From contig NZ_BATJ01000020.1 in the NCBI RefSeq assembly GCF_000467125.1, positions 1 through 64,000 of the forward strand: a stretch of 64,000 bases of DNA, written 5' to 3'. The notes beneath the pieces were generated by a model. It searched no databases. It was not told the origin of the DNA and saw nothing but the letters and a program-made list of their open reading frames with translations. Every line of letters starts with the position of its first letter. Position 1 is the stretch's first letter. The position numbers were made by a program, and so were the translations under genes. Positions 41,713-51,318 of the stretch are shown piece after piece. The DNA comes from Vibrio proteolyticus NBRC 13287 (GTDB lineage Bacteria; Pseudomonadota; Gammaproteobacteria; Enterobacterales; Vibrionaceae).

Positions 41713-41740
41713 AAAAGGCAGCGATTTCGCTGCCTTTTTT
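41713..41740. terminator. bidirectional terminator after valS
   Basis: AAAAGGCAGCGA and TCGCTGCCTTTTTT form a 12-bp stem with a 2-base loop between valS and the convergent dehydrogenase gene. Confidence 0.9.
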
Positions 41741-41766
41741 CTGTCTGGGTTCATTCGATAAGCGGA

Positions 41767-42729
41767 CTATACCAAGCGGTTTTGTTCGCGCCCTTCTACA
41801 AATGCCTGGATGTTCTCGATCAGAATGTGGGCCAGTTTTTCAAACGATGAGTCACTGCCCCAAGCCACATGCGGAGTCAGTAGCAGGTTGGGCATGTTCA
41901 TGTTCGCCAACAACGGATTGTGCTCATCCGCTGGCTCAGTACTGAAGACGTCTACGCCCGCCGCGCCAATCCCCCCTCGCTGTAACGCAGCCACCAGTGC
42001 GGCTTCATCCACCAGGCCACCGCGACCGGTATTGATCAATACCGAATCAGGCTTCATCCGGGCCAACTCTTTGGCACCGATCAAATGGTGCGTTTCGGCG
42101 TTCAACGGACAGTGCAGGGTCAGAACATCGGCCAGCATCAGTACCTGTTCAAACGGCAGGTAGCCTTCCCGGCACTGCTGCGCACCTTTACGTTCAGCAA
42201 AAATAACGTGCATCCCCAACGCTTGGGCCAGTACCGCGGTTGCCTGCCCCAACTCGCCACTGCCTATCACACCCAGCGTGGCCCCGGCAATGTCTCCGAT
42301 CGGATGCGTAAAGAAGCAGAACTGCTTGTTGCGCTGCCATTCTCCCTGTTGGATATCCTGATGGTAGCCCACCAAGTTGCGCCGCAGTGCAAACATCATC
42401 GCGACCACATGCTCAGGAACCGACTGAGTGGCATACCCTCTGACATTGGCAACAGCGATACCGAGCGAACGACAAGTCTGGAGGTCGACATTGTTATATC
42501 CGGTTGCCGCCACGGCGATCAATTTCAGCTCCGGAAGACGGCGCAGTAATGGCTCATCCAGCACAACTTTGTTGGTGATGACGATATCGGCACTTTGCAC
42601 CCGCTCAAACACGTGATCAGGCGCGGTTAAGTCATATTCTACCCATTGATGATCAAACGGCAGATGCGGCAGACGGATATGAGCCGGGATGGTGGCCCGG
42701 TCGAGAAACACAATAGTAGGCAGCGACAT
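41767..42729 (-). CDS. D-2-hydroxyacid dehydrogenase (NAD-binding)
   Basis: A 320-residue D-isomer-specific 2-hydroxyacid dehydrogenase like hydroxypyruvate reductase/glycerate dehydrogenase. The NAD site is LGVIGSGELGQATAVLAQAL (Gly-x-Gly-x-x-Gly). The catalytic Arg is in LINTGRGGLVDEAAL, the Glu follows in VDVFSTEPAD, and the His is in LTPHVAWGS. The exact substrate cannot be told. It is 31 bp downstream of rluA on the same strand. Confidence 0.88.
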   Translation of the reverse strand: MSLPTIVFLDRATIPAHIRLPHLPFDHQWVEYDLTAPDHVFERVQSADIVITNKVVLDEPLLRRLPELKLIAVAATGYNNVDLQTCRSLGIAVANVRGYATQSVPEHVVAMMFALRRNLVGYHQDIQQGEWQRNKQFCFFTHPIGDIAGATLGVIGSGELGQATAVLAQALGMHVIFAERKGAQQCREGYLPFEQVLMLADVLTLHCPLNAETHHLIGAKELARMKPDSVLINTGRGGLVDEAALVAALQRGGIGAAGVDVFSTEPADEHNPLLANMNMPNLLLTPHVAWGSDSSFEKLAHILIENIQAFVEGREQNRLV

Positions 42730-42760
42730 ACAATCTCCTTGTGCTGCCTAAGCGGTCTCG

Positions 42761-43498
42761 TTATGGACGCGGCAGCATTTTATAGTCTGGCAATTTTCGC
42801 ACAGGATCGAAATAATCAAAGAGCATCTCCTGCGCTTCAGGATAGAAATCACACGGCACAAAGATATTGCGCAACCAGTGACTACGCGGGTGGTAGAAAC
42901 TCAGCTCTGCCGCATGCAATTCTAAACGCTCAGAAAACTGGTACGCCTCTTGCTCAGCATAGAACTCATCCCCGACGATCGGGTGTCCTATCGCTTGCAT
43001 GTGGACCCGTAACTGATGCGAGCGCCCGGTGATCGGAAACAGCCGCACCACCGTGGTTTTCTCTTCACGTTTGGCAACCTGATACAAAGTGCGGGAAGGC
43101 TTACCGTGTTCATGGCTCACCATCTGTTTTGGCCGATTTGGCCAATCACAACACAAGGGCAGATCCACGTCCCCCTCCTGCTGCTCAACCTCTCCCCACA
43201 CGCGTGCATAGTACACTTTATGTGTCAGTCGATATTGGAACTGTTTCTTCAGCGCCGCTTCCACATGGCGATTTTTGCCAAACACCATTAATCCAGACGT
43301 CGACATATCCAATCGATGTACTACTTTGACATCAGGATAGCTCTCCAGAAGACGGCTCCACATGCTGTCGTAATGCTCTTCCAGTCGCCCGGGAACCGAC
43401 AACAGGCCCGAGGGTTTGTTGACGGCAATGATGTGGTCATCTTCATAAACCACATCGACCCAGGGTTGGGTTGGCGGGTGATATTCCAGCATGGCCAT
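42761..43498 (-). CDS. rluA: RluA-family rRNA/tRNA pseudouridine synthase
   Basis: A 245-residue protein close to E. coli RluA along most of its length: DDHIIAVNKPSGLLSVPGRL, the catalytic VHRLDMSTSGLMVF (Asp nucleophile), CDWPNRPKQM and ITGRSHQLRVHMQAIGHPIV. RluA modifies 23S rRNA U746 and several tRNAs at U32. It has a C-terminal extension of about 25 residues over the E. coli enzyme. There is no S4 domain, as expected for RluA. Confidence 0.88.
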   Translation of the reverse strand: MAMLEYHPPTQPWVDVVYEDDHIIAVNKPSGLLSVPGRLEEHYDSMWSRLLESYPDVKVVHRLDMSTSGLMVFGKNRHVEAALKKQFQYRLTHKVYYARVWGEVEQQEGDVDLPLCCDWPNRPKQMVSHEHGKPSRTLYQVAKREEKTTVVRLFPITGRSHQLRVHMQAIGHPIVGDEFYAEQEAYQFSERLELHAAELSFYHPRSHWLRNIFVPCDFYPEAQEMLFDYFDPVRKLPDYKMLPRP

Positions 43499-43694
43499 AG
43501 TTTGTCTCTACTCAATCGATGACCGACGAGTATAACAGGAGAGCCAGAGCGGCTGAATGCCCATCTGTCACGATAAAATGGTCACAACCATGTAAATCCC
43601 TTTGGACGGAGTAAAAATCTATGATACTCATAGAGAATATTGACAAAAATAAAAACGCCTGAAAAAACAAATACAACATAAAGGAAGAATGAGA

Positions 43695-44966
43695 ATGGAC
43701 ACTGCCGCCGTGCAAACGTTGGAGAAGCGCGCTTCTCTGCCTCAACTGATACGCTCTCTGGGCCCCGGAATAATGATGGCTGCGGCCTGTGTCGGTGGCT
43801 CCCACCTGGTCGCATCCACCAAAGCCGGTGCCATCTACGGCTGGCAATTGGCCGCACTGATCCTGCTGGTCAACCTGTTTAAATACCCCTTTTTCCGGGC
43901 CGGTATCCAATACACCATGGGCACGGGGGAGAGCCTGGTCGAAGGTTATGCTAAGCTGGGGCGCCCGTATCTGTGGTTGTTTGTCGCACTGGCGGTGATT
44001 TCCGCGATCATTAACACCGCGGCCCTGACGCTCTTCAGCGCCAGCCTGCTCGGCTATTTCATGCCGCTCGAACTGCCGATGACCACACTGGCCATCATTG
44101 TTCTGGTCACTTGCCTGGTGATCCTGTTTGCCGGTCACTACAAAGCGCTGGACACTCTGTCTAAGGCCATCATGCTGGTCCTGACTTTGGCAACACTACT
44201 GGCCGTCGCGGTCGCAGCCGGAAATCCGGTCACCACGCCGCCCACATTCGAGACGCCTTCTCCCTGGTCTCTGGCCGCCATCGGTTTTATTGTAGTGACC
44301 ATGGGCTGGATGCCAGCTCCGATTGAAATTTCCAGCCTGACGTCGATGTGGCTTAAGAGTCAGCGTCGTCATCAACAGGTTACCGCTCAGTCAGCGCTGT
44401 TCGATTTCAATGTCGGCTACATCGGCACGGCACTGCTGGCCATTGTGTTTCTCGCTTTGGGCGCCCTGGTGCTGCATGGTACGGGAGTAGAACTGTCTCA
44501 ATCTGGTGTCGGCTTCTCTCACCAACTGGTCAGCCTGTACGCCTCCACCATTGGTGAGTGGTCACGTTACCTGATCACGGTGATCGCCTTTTTTGCGATT
44601 TTCGGCAGTACGATTACCGTGATCGATGGCTATTCACGAGTGATTTCCGAGTCTCAGCGCCTGCTGCGTAATCAAGAAGAGGCCAATCCTAAAATAACCC
44701 AGGCCTGGATGCTGCTGGTGTCTGGTGCCGCTCTGGCCATTCTGATGTTCTGGATGTCAGCGCTGTTACCCATGCTTGACTTCGCCATGGTGATGGCATT
44801 TATGACCACCCCTTTCTTCGCGTTATTGAACTACATTCTGGTGACTCGCACCGCGCTGCCGGCCAATCTGGCCTTGAGTCGTAAACTCAGATGGTTGTCG
44901 CTCGCCGGTCTGGTGTATCTGTTTGGCTTTCTGGCGCTGTTTGTGTGGTGGAAGTGGTTGATGTAA
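43695..44966 (+). CDS. NRAMP-related membrane transporter
   Basis: A 423-residue, about 11-helix inner-membrane protein of the NRAMP superfamily. The first helix has LGPGIMMAAACVGGSHLVAS, with GGSH where true NRAMP proteins have the metal-binding DPGN. Helix 6 has MGWMPAPIEISS in place of the A-x-x-M metal site. So it is probably an NRAMP-related transporter with another substrate, perhaps Mg2+-like or organic. The start at 43695 fits the AAGGA site with a 9-base spacer better than the ATG at 43689. Confidence 0.8.
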   Translation: MDTAAVQTLEKRASLPQLIRSLGPGIMMAAACVGGSHLVASTKAGAIYGWQLAALILLVNLFKYPFFRAGIQYTMGTGESLVEGYAKLGRPYLWLFVALAVISAIINTAALTLFSASLLGYFMPLELPMTTLAIIVLVTCLVILFAGHYKALDTLSKAIMLVLTLATLLAVAVAAGNPVTTPPTFETPSPWSLAAIGFIVVTMGWMPAPIEISSLTSMWLKSQRRHQQVTAQSALFDFNVGYIGTALLAIVFLALGALVLHGTGVELSQSGVGFSHQLVSLYASTIGEWSRYLITVIAFFAIFGSTITVIDGYSRVISESQRLLRNQEEANPKITQAWMLLVSGAALAILMFWMSALLPMLDFAMVMAFMTTPFFALLNYILVTRTALPANLALSRKLRWLSLAGLVYLFGFLALFVWWKWLM

Positions 44967-45004
44967 CGCCGGCCTGAAAAGCGCCATCGGTATCCAGAAA
45001 ATAC

Positions 45005-45030
45005 AAAGGGCAAGCTCACGCTTGCCCTTT
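45005..45030. terminator. bidirectional terminator
   Basis: AAAGGGCAAGC and GCTTGCCCTTT form an 11-bp stem with a 4-base loop between the NRAMP-related gene and the convergent lipoprotein gene. Confidence 0.88.
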
Positions 45031-45048
45031 GTCGTACGGTCTTTACCG

Positions 45049-47727
45049 CTAAATACTGTTACAACTGACCGATAAGGTATCCACGACGACTGCGTTCACA
45101 TTGACGTTAATGTCCTGTGAACCATTAAATCCGTTGTCGCAGGTGACCGCCAACGTGTAGGTACCATCATCATGATCGGTGGTCGCGACACTGACCAGCC
45201 CGAAATCAATCGCCAGCCCAGTCGCAGTCACCGTATGACCACCGTGTCCGACCACGGAGTTGTCTGCTTGACGTAGCGTTAAGGTCACGTTGGTGGTACT
45301 GCCTTCATCCTGGGCGACCGTATCCGGAGACACCGCACTCAACGACGTATCGACTGCCGTTATCGTCAGCGGCGCTGTGTTGCTCAGCACCTCGCCGCCT
45401 ACCGTCGCGGAAATCGTATAACTGCCGGCGTCCGTCGCTGACACGGTGGCACTGTAAGTACCATCAGCATTATCGGTGATATCCGTAAACACCAGTCCAG
45501 ACGGCGATGACGCCAACTCCAGCGTTCCGCCACTTTGCGTATAATCCTGATTATCGCCGTCTTTGAGTGTCACAGTCAGAGTTGTGGTCGCGGCGATATC
45601 CATTCCTTGGGTATCAGCAATAACTAACGTGCTGCCGCTGTAATCCACAGTCGATACCTCGCTACAGAAGGTGTGATCCGAAGGCAGTGCGATATCGAAC
45701 ACAACCGGCTGTGAATCACTGGCGGTCACCGTTTGCCGCTCGCCCCAGTAATACTGGTTGTCCAGTCGCACGTACGCCGACCCTTCGTACTGAACCGTAT
45801 CGACGGCGCGGCTCTCCTGAGCGGTGCCGTCCTCATCCACTTGTCCCCACAAGTATTGGCCGTAGTCTTGGTTATACATCCAATAGTACGCCGAAGGCGC
45901 GGCTTTCTCGCGGGTGACATCTTGCTGATCATCAAGACAAACCAAGCGCACGTTTACGGTTTGGTCGATCTTGTCGCACAGCTCCAGCGACATGAGCTGG
46001 ATTTCATCCAGATTCGCGCTGGCCGTGAACTCGACCTGTCCCCAGGTTTGTCCGCCATAGTAGTACAGACGATAGAGCCCATCTTGCAGCAAATTCGTCA
46101 GTGACAGCGTATCCCCAGAGATCTCGCCGGACGACTCATAGGAATAACCGGAATAGAGGTAATAACGGCCAGAGGTCACCGCCTGAGCAACACTGGTGTT
46201 GGTCGGACACACCAGCTTCAGAGTCGGCTGGATATCAATCGTCGGTGGATTAGTGATATTCAGGGTGGCTTTCAGCGACTTGGTGTTATCCCCCGACAAA
46301 CCAAAACAAAAATCGTCCAGATCCAGGCCGGTGTCACCACTGGCAACCGATGTCACCTGACTATCAACTTCTATAGAGGCCAGTAAGCTGTTGCCCTGAC
46401 TGTCCAGCAAATCAAAATGCCCCGCAAACGCCGGTACCCGGTTAATTTCCAGTTTTTCCGGATTGTCACCCCAGCCCGACGGCTTGTAGGCCCAGCCACC
46501 GCCAGCTTTAGCAAACGACAGCCTCAGTTTCTGATTATTCGGCTCACCATTCTGGTCGACCACATTGATGTCCAGCTTACAACGATCCTGATCATACCAG
46601 TCGAGATTATAATAAGACAGATGAGTGATCTGCTTGGATAGGGTAAAGGTATCGCTGTTTTCCTTCACGATACTCGCCTCCCCTTCATAGTGCCATTTAC
46701 CCGTGGTGTCGGTATAACTCCAGATCGGGATGGTTTGATCATTGAGAGAAAGCGGTGCGCCGGTATTTGGGTTAGTGGTGGACTTAGGCACGTCAAAGGT
46801 CAGGCGAATCCCGCTGCCATCAAAGCCTTTGACCTGATTGCCCGCTTCGTCTTCCAGTTCGATGGCCACAAAGCCTGCAGAAATAAAGGTCAACCCGGTA
46901 GCAGAGCGAATGTCTGCCGGTAAATCACCGGTGACTTCTTGTGGCGACAGCCCCCCCGGGAACAGGTACAACGGATTGTTGTCTGCGTCGGCAATCCCCT
47001 GGGGATCGGCGGAGAACATCATCAACGACGCGGTGATGTCACCGACGGGCACAAACGCCGAACCGTCTTCTGCCAGCAGGGTCGTACCGGCAGGGATGGT
47101 TAAACTGGCGCTGGCTCCATCGAGAATCTGCCCCCCGCTGGTGGTAGTTGACTGGATAGGCGTGGACAACGTCAGCGTGCTCGCGGTTGAGGAACCGGAC
47201 ATGGCGACGATTTGTGCTGCGTACGCGGTCGCCACATCGTCAGAGGAAGATTTCGGCATGACCTCGACCCAGTAGCTCGTCTCCATCGACGTTTGGGTCA
47301 GATCGAAATATTGGGAGTTAGAGAAAAAGCCTTTGCCGTGCGTCACCAGTGTCAAACTGGCTCGGCTATCACCACTGGAGGACACGTTGAAAGCACTGAT
47401 AGAAATTGGCACGATGCCTGAGTCCGGAACCAGCAGCACATTGCTTTGATAAGCCGTCCCGTCAACATAACCGGCCACCTCACGCCCCGAAACGTCAGTC
47501 ACACTCACCCGAAAGTCCTGTGACTGATTGCTGACATCAAACACAAATCTCACTTCCAGATTCGATAGTGGCGTGTCATCGGTCGTATTGGTCACATTGA
47601 ACGACAATGCCTGCACCTGGCTGGACACATCATCGTCGGAGTCACTGTTACACCCGACCAGTCCCAATGTCGATAACATCAGTACCACAGCGGCTCTGAG
47701 GTATCCATTCTTGAATCGTCTACCCAT
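45049..47727 (-). CDS. large surface/periplasmic lipoprotein with bacterial Ig-like domains
   Basis: An 892-residue lipoprotein: signal peptide with lipobox LVGC (Cys at about residue 26), then an Asp/Ser-rich linker. The middle has no clear family and is rich in aromatic and Gly residues. Two invasin-like Ig modules end the protein, e.g. DGTYSATVSATDAGSYTISA and DGTYTLAVTCDNGFNGSQD. It has several cysteines, likely paired in the periplasm. Function is unknown; adhesion or envelope structure is a guess from domain type. Confidence 0.75.
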   Translation of the reverse strand: MGRRFKNGYLRAAVVLMLSTLGLVGCNSDSDDDVSSQVQALSFNVTNTTDDTPLSNLEVRFVFDVSNQSQDFRVSVTDVSGREVAGYVDGTAYQSNVLLVPDSGIVPISISAFNVSSSGDSRASLTLVTHGKGFFSNSQYFDLTQTSMETSYWVEVMPKSSSDDVATAYAAQIVAMSGSSTASTLTLSTPIQSTTTSGGQILDGASASLTIPAGTTLLAEDGSAFVPVGDITASLMMFSADPQGIADADNNPLYLFPGGLSPQEVTGDLPADIRSATGLTFISAGFVAIELEDEAGNQVKGFDGSGIRLTFDVPKSTTNPNTGAPLSLNDQTIPIWSYTDTTGKWHYEGEASIVKENSDTFTLSKQITHLSYYNLDWYDQDRCKLDINVVDQNGEPNNQKLRLSFAKAGGGWAYKPSGWGDNPEKLEINRVPAFAGHFDLLDSQGNSLLASIEVDSQVTSVASGDTGLDLDDFCFGLSGDNTKSLKATLNITNPPTIDIQPTLKLVCPTNTSVAQAVTSGRYYLYSGYSYESSGEISGDTLSLTNLLQDGLYRLYYYGGQTWGQVEFTASANLDEIQLMSLELCDKIDQTVNVRLVCLDDQQDVTREKAAPSAYYWMYNQDYGQYLWGQVDEDGTAQESRAVDTVQYEGSAYVRLDNQYYWGERQTVTASDSQPVVFDIALPSDHTFCSEVSTVDYSGSTLVIADTQGMDIAATTTLTVTLKDGDNQDYTQSGGTLELASSPSGLVFTDITDNADGTYSATVSATDAGSYTISATVGGEVLSNTAPLTITAVDTSLSAVSPDTVAQDEGSTTNVTLTLRQADNSVVGHGGHTVTATGLAIDFGLVSVATTDHDDGTYTLAVTCDNGFNGSQDINVNVNAVVVDTLSVSCNSI

Positions 47728-47893
47728 TTCATATCCTTATTATTCACGTCAACAACATAAGCAATAAGTAGGATATGAAGTATTTTCATATTTTCCATGA
47801 AATATGGGTAAGAAATGTCCGGGTCTGCGACTCCCAACTCATTGAATGCGTGATAAAAGTCACCCTATCAGGCCCTGATTGAGGCTTCGCCAA

Positions 47894-47923
47894 CAAAAAA
47901 ACCTGCCGCAGCAGGTTTTTTTG
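47894..47923 (-). terminator. terminator after rapA
   Basis: A-run plus ACCTGC and GCAGGT plus T-run form a perfect symmetrical hairpin with a 4-base loop, about 50 bp downstream of rapA. The rest of 47728-47893 holds the lipoprotein promoter region and no further feature. Confidence 0.9.
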
Positions 47924-47971
47924 TTAGCAACAGACCAATCTGTGTCTGCCCTGAGAGTGTCACAGCATGGA

Positions 47972-50881
47972 TCAGTTATGAGACACCACAATCAGACGCA
48001 GAGAGTCCAGCTGATACTGAGCACGACTGATGTAATCCGACAATGCTTGAATCTGACGATCGATGGCTTCCAGCTCTTCATCACGGATATTTGGATTGAC
48101 GGCTTTGAGTGCCTGTAGGCGCCCCAGCTCACTGTTGAGACTGGCCTGCATCTCCTTCTGAGCCTGATCACGCACCGCCGCGACCTGCTCGACAATGCGC
48201 TGATCAGCCTGTTCAATCAACTGATGCACCTGCGCCTGTACTGAGTTCACCAACTTGCTGGCCAAATGACGGTTCACCGGACTCAGCTGACGGTTAAAGC
48301 TTTCGAACTCCACCTGAGCGGACAGATCGTTGCCCTGTTTATCAAGCATCAGTCGGATTGGCGTCTGCGGCAGGAAGCGGTTGATGCCACTGCTTTTTGG
48401 TGCCTGCGCATCCACCAGATAAACCAGCTCGAGTAAAATAGTGCCCACCGGCAGGGCTTTGTTTTTCAGCAGCGACACCGCACAGGTGCCGACCCCTTCA
48501 CTCATCAGCAGATCAATCCCTCCCTGAATCATCGGGTGCTCCCAACTGATGAAGTGCATATCTTCGCGTGACAGCGCTGTATCCCGGTCAAACGTGATGG
48601 TGGCACCTTCATACGGCAACCCCGGATAGCTCGGTACCATCATATGCTCCGACGGAGTAACCACCAAGGCGTTCTCGCCTTTGTCATCCTGATTAAGACC
48701 AATGGTGTCAAACAGGCTAAGAGCAAACGTCACCAAATTGGTATCGCCGTCGGTTGAAGCAATTTTTTCCACGATTTGCTGCGCTTTGTCGCCACCATTA
48801 GAGTGCATTTCCAGTAAACGGTCACGCCCCTGTTCGAGCTGCGATTTCAATGACTTGTTCAGCTTGGCAGACGCCTCAATCACCTCATCCAACGCGTCCA
48901 CATTTCCGCTGGCCAGCATCTCAATCAGCGCATCGGCGTACTGATCGTACACCGCGCGCCCGGTCGGGCAGGTTTCAGCAAACGCGTTCAGACCTTCATC
49001 AAACCAACGAGCGAGGATCGCCTGTGCCGTGTCTTTCAGGTACGGCACATAAATGTCGATATCGCGTTGTTGTCCAATCCGATCCAGACGACCGATACGC
49101 TGCTCCAGCAGATCCGGGTTGAACGGCAGATCGAACATCACCAACTGATTAGCAAACTGAAAGTTGCGCCCTTCCGAGCCGATTTCACTGCAAATCAGTA
49201 CCTGAGCGCCGCCCTCTTCCTGTGCAAAGTACGCCGCCGCTTTATCACGCTCGAGAATCGACATCCCCTCATGGAAGACCGTTGCGCGGATCCCTTCACG
49301 CTCTCGCAACGCCTGCTCCAGTTGCAGTGCCGTGTTGGCGCGCGATGCAATCACCAGGATCTTCTCGCTGCGTTTTTCTTTGATCTTCTCCAGCAGCCAG
49401 TTGACCCGAGAGTCGAACTGCCACCAACTGGCGTCATCGCCTTCAAATTCCTGGAAGATTTCTTCCGGATAGAGGTTCTTTAAAGCCCGGGCCTGATCGC
49501 TCATCTTGCCACCCAACATACCGGCAACGCGCATCGACGTAGTGTACTGTGACGGAATGTCCATCGGCAGCAACTGTACATTGCGCTGCGGGAAGCCTTT
49601 GATGGCGGCACGGGTGTTGCGAAACAGCACGCGTCCGGTGCCGTGGCGGTCCATCAGGTTGTCGATCAATTCCTGACGGGCACTCGCTTTGGCGTCTTGG
49701 TCGCTGTTGCTTTCAATGATTCGAAACAGTGGTTCGACATCCTGCTCGGACAACAACTCACTGATCTGGTTTTTGGCCGCATCCGCCAGTTGCTCACCGG
49801 CAAACAGCGCCGCCACCGAGTCGGCCACAGGAGCATATTGCGCTTCTTCTTCGACAAACGCGGCGTAATCGTAAAAGCGATCCGGATCGAGCAGACGCAA
49901 ACGGGCAAAGTGGCTCTCACGTCCCAGTTGCTCAGGCGTCGCGGTCAACAGCAGCACTCCCGGTGTTTTCTCTGCCAGCGCTTCAATCACCTGATATTCA
50001 CGGCTCGGATTATCTTGACTCCACTCCAGGTGATGCGCTTCGTCCACCACCAACAGATCCCACTCCCCTTCCAGCGCCTGTTCAAAACGCTGACGGCTCT
50101 TGCGCAGGAAATCCAATGAACACAACACGTACTGCTGCGTATCAAACGGGTTGTCGGCTTCTTCGAACGCTTCGACACAACGCTCTTCATCAAAAATGGA
50201 GAAATGGAGGTTGAAACGACGCATCATCTCCACCAGCCACTGATGCTGCAGGGTTTCGGGTACCACAATCAGAATGCGCTCCGCACGCCCAGACAGGACC
50301 TGCTGGTGAATGATCATCCCAGCTTCGATGGTTTTCCCCAGCCCCACTTCGTCCGCCAGCAGCACACGCGGCGCATGACGGCGGCCAACTTCGTGAGCAA
50401 TGTACAATTGATGAGGGATGAGGCCGGCGCGCATGCCACACAAACCACGCATCGGGCTCTTGTGCTGTTGGTATTGATTGCTCAGGGCACGATAACGCAG
50501 GACAAAATTGTCCATACGATCAATCTGGCCGGCGTACAGTTTGTCCTGTGGCTTATTGAAACGAATCTGGTTGCTGAGCATGATTTCACGCAAAACCACA
50601 CCGCTTTCGCCGGTGTCTTGCCGGGTGCCGATATAGCAGAACAGACCATTGCTTTCCTGCACGTCCTCAACACTCAGAGACCAGCCTTCCTGACATTCGA
50701 TAAGGTCACCGGGATTAAACGTCACCCGGGTCACTGGCGCATCTTTGCGGGCATAAACCCGGGTTTCCTCCGATGCTGAGAACATCAGCGTTACGGTTCG
50801 AGCATCCATTGCTACGACGGTACCTAATCCCAAATCGCTTTCCGTATCGCTAATCCAGCGCTGCCCCAAAGCAAATGTCAT
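47972..50881 (-). CDS. rapA: RNA polymerase-associated SWI2/SNF2 ATPase RapA
   Basis: A 969-residue RapA (HepA) protein: an N-terminal Tudor-like region (about 1-105) that binds RNA polymerase, a SNF2 ATPase with DEVGLGKTIEAG (Walker A, 180-184) and VVDEAHHLEW (DEAH), a second RecA lobe (VLICSEIGSEGRNFQFANQL, QRIGRLDRIGQ), and RapA-specific C-terminal domains. It helps polymerase recycle after transcription. Length equals E. coli RapA (968). Confidence 0.97.
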   Translation of the reverse strand: MTFALGQRWISDTESDLGLGTVVAMDARTVTLMFSASEETRVYARKDAPVTRVTFNPGDLIECQEGWSLSVEDVQESNGLFCYIGTRQDTGESGVVLREIMLSNQIRFNKPQDKLYAGQIDRMDNFVLRYRALSNQYQQHKSPMRGLCGMRAGLIPHQLYIAHEVGRRHAPRVLLADEVGLGKTIEAGMIIHQQVLSGRAERILIVVPETLQHQWLVEMMRRFNLHFSIFDEERCVEAFEEADNPFDTQQYVLCSLDFLRKSRQRFEQALEGEWDLLVVDEAHHLEWSQDNPSREYQVIEALAEKTPGVLLLTATPEQLGRESHFARLRLLDPDRFYDYAAFVEEEAQYAPVADSVAALFAGEQLADAAKNQISELLSEQDVEPLFRIIESNSDQDAKASARQELIDNLMDRHGTGRVLFRNTRAAIKGFPQRNVQLLPMDIPSQYTTSMRVAGMLGGKMSDQARALKNLYPEEIFQEFEGDDASWWQFDSRVNWLLEKIKEKRSEKILVIASRANTALQLEQALREREGIRATVFHEGMSILERDKAAAYFAQEEGGAQVLICSEIGSEGRNFQFANQLVMFDLPFNPDLLEQRIGRLDRIGQQRDIDIYVPYLKDTAQAILARWFDEGLNAFAETCPTGRAVYDQYADALIEMLASGNVDALDEVIEASAKLNKSLKSQLEQGRDRLLEMHSNGGDKAQQIVEKIASTDGDTNLVTFALSLFDTIGLNQDDKGENALVVTPSEHMMVPSYPGLPYEGATITFDRDTALSREDMHFISWEHPMIQGGIDLLMSEGVGTCAVSLLKNKALPVGTILLELVYLVDAQAPKSSGINRFLPQTPIRLMLDKQGNDLSAQVEFESFNRQLSPVNRHLASKLVNSVQAQVHQLIEQADQRIVEQVAAVRDQAQKEMQASLNSELGRLQALKAVNPNIRDEELEAIDRQIQALSDYISRAQYQLDSLRLIVVSHN

Positions 50882-51008
50882 GAATCGACTACCTCATCTG
50901 TTGGTCTGAAACTATTTTAGTGTGAATCCCACCTGTTGAAAGGCGACTGAACAGGATAATCCGGCTCAGTAAGGAGGTGGAAAAAAGGCCGCTAATATTA
51001 CTTGAAGC

Positions 51009-51024
51009 TGTGATACAGGTCACG
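51009..51024 (+). promoter_or_regulatory. candidate CRP site upstream of the PhoH-like gene
   Basis: TGTGA-TACAGG-TCACG matches the CRP consensus TGTGA-N6-TCACA at 9 of 10 positions. A weak promoter-like TATACT lies at 51120-51125. The 437-bp gap 50882-51318 has no gene that I believe: a long open frame running from 50977 into the PhoH-like gene lacks a ribosome site and family match. Confidence 0.5.
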
Positions 51025-51318
51025 TGCAAACACCCCGTTTACGACGTTTTTTTTACCGCGCTTTTGTGGCTGAAATCAAACTGTAAGAAATTCGTGTCAT
51101 TCCTAGTCAGGAGTGTTGCTATACTCGAACTGAATATGCAGGACAGCACTTACGGACTCATAAGCTTAAGCCTGTATCTTCGGTATACGAGACGATGTAT
51201 CAACACGGGTTTGCAGCACGTAGTGGATTTCTCCCTCGCATCCCGGCAAGCAGAAATCCGTCACCTCTGTTGCAAGCATCTTCGGCTAAGCACGCCGCGC
51301 TGCGGCAAGGAGACGCTT

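Noticed and set aside
50977..51318. A long N-terminal extension of the PIN-PhoH gene
   Set aside because: No ribosome site, no family match; the internal ATG at 51319 gives the standard FVLDTNILLHEP start with a good site.
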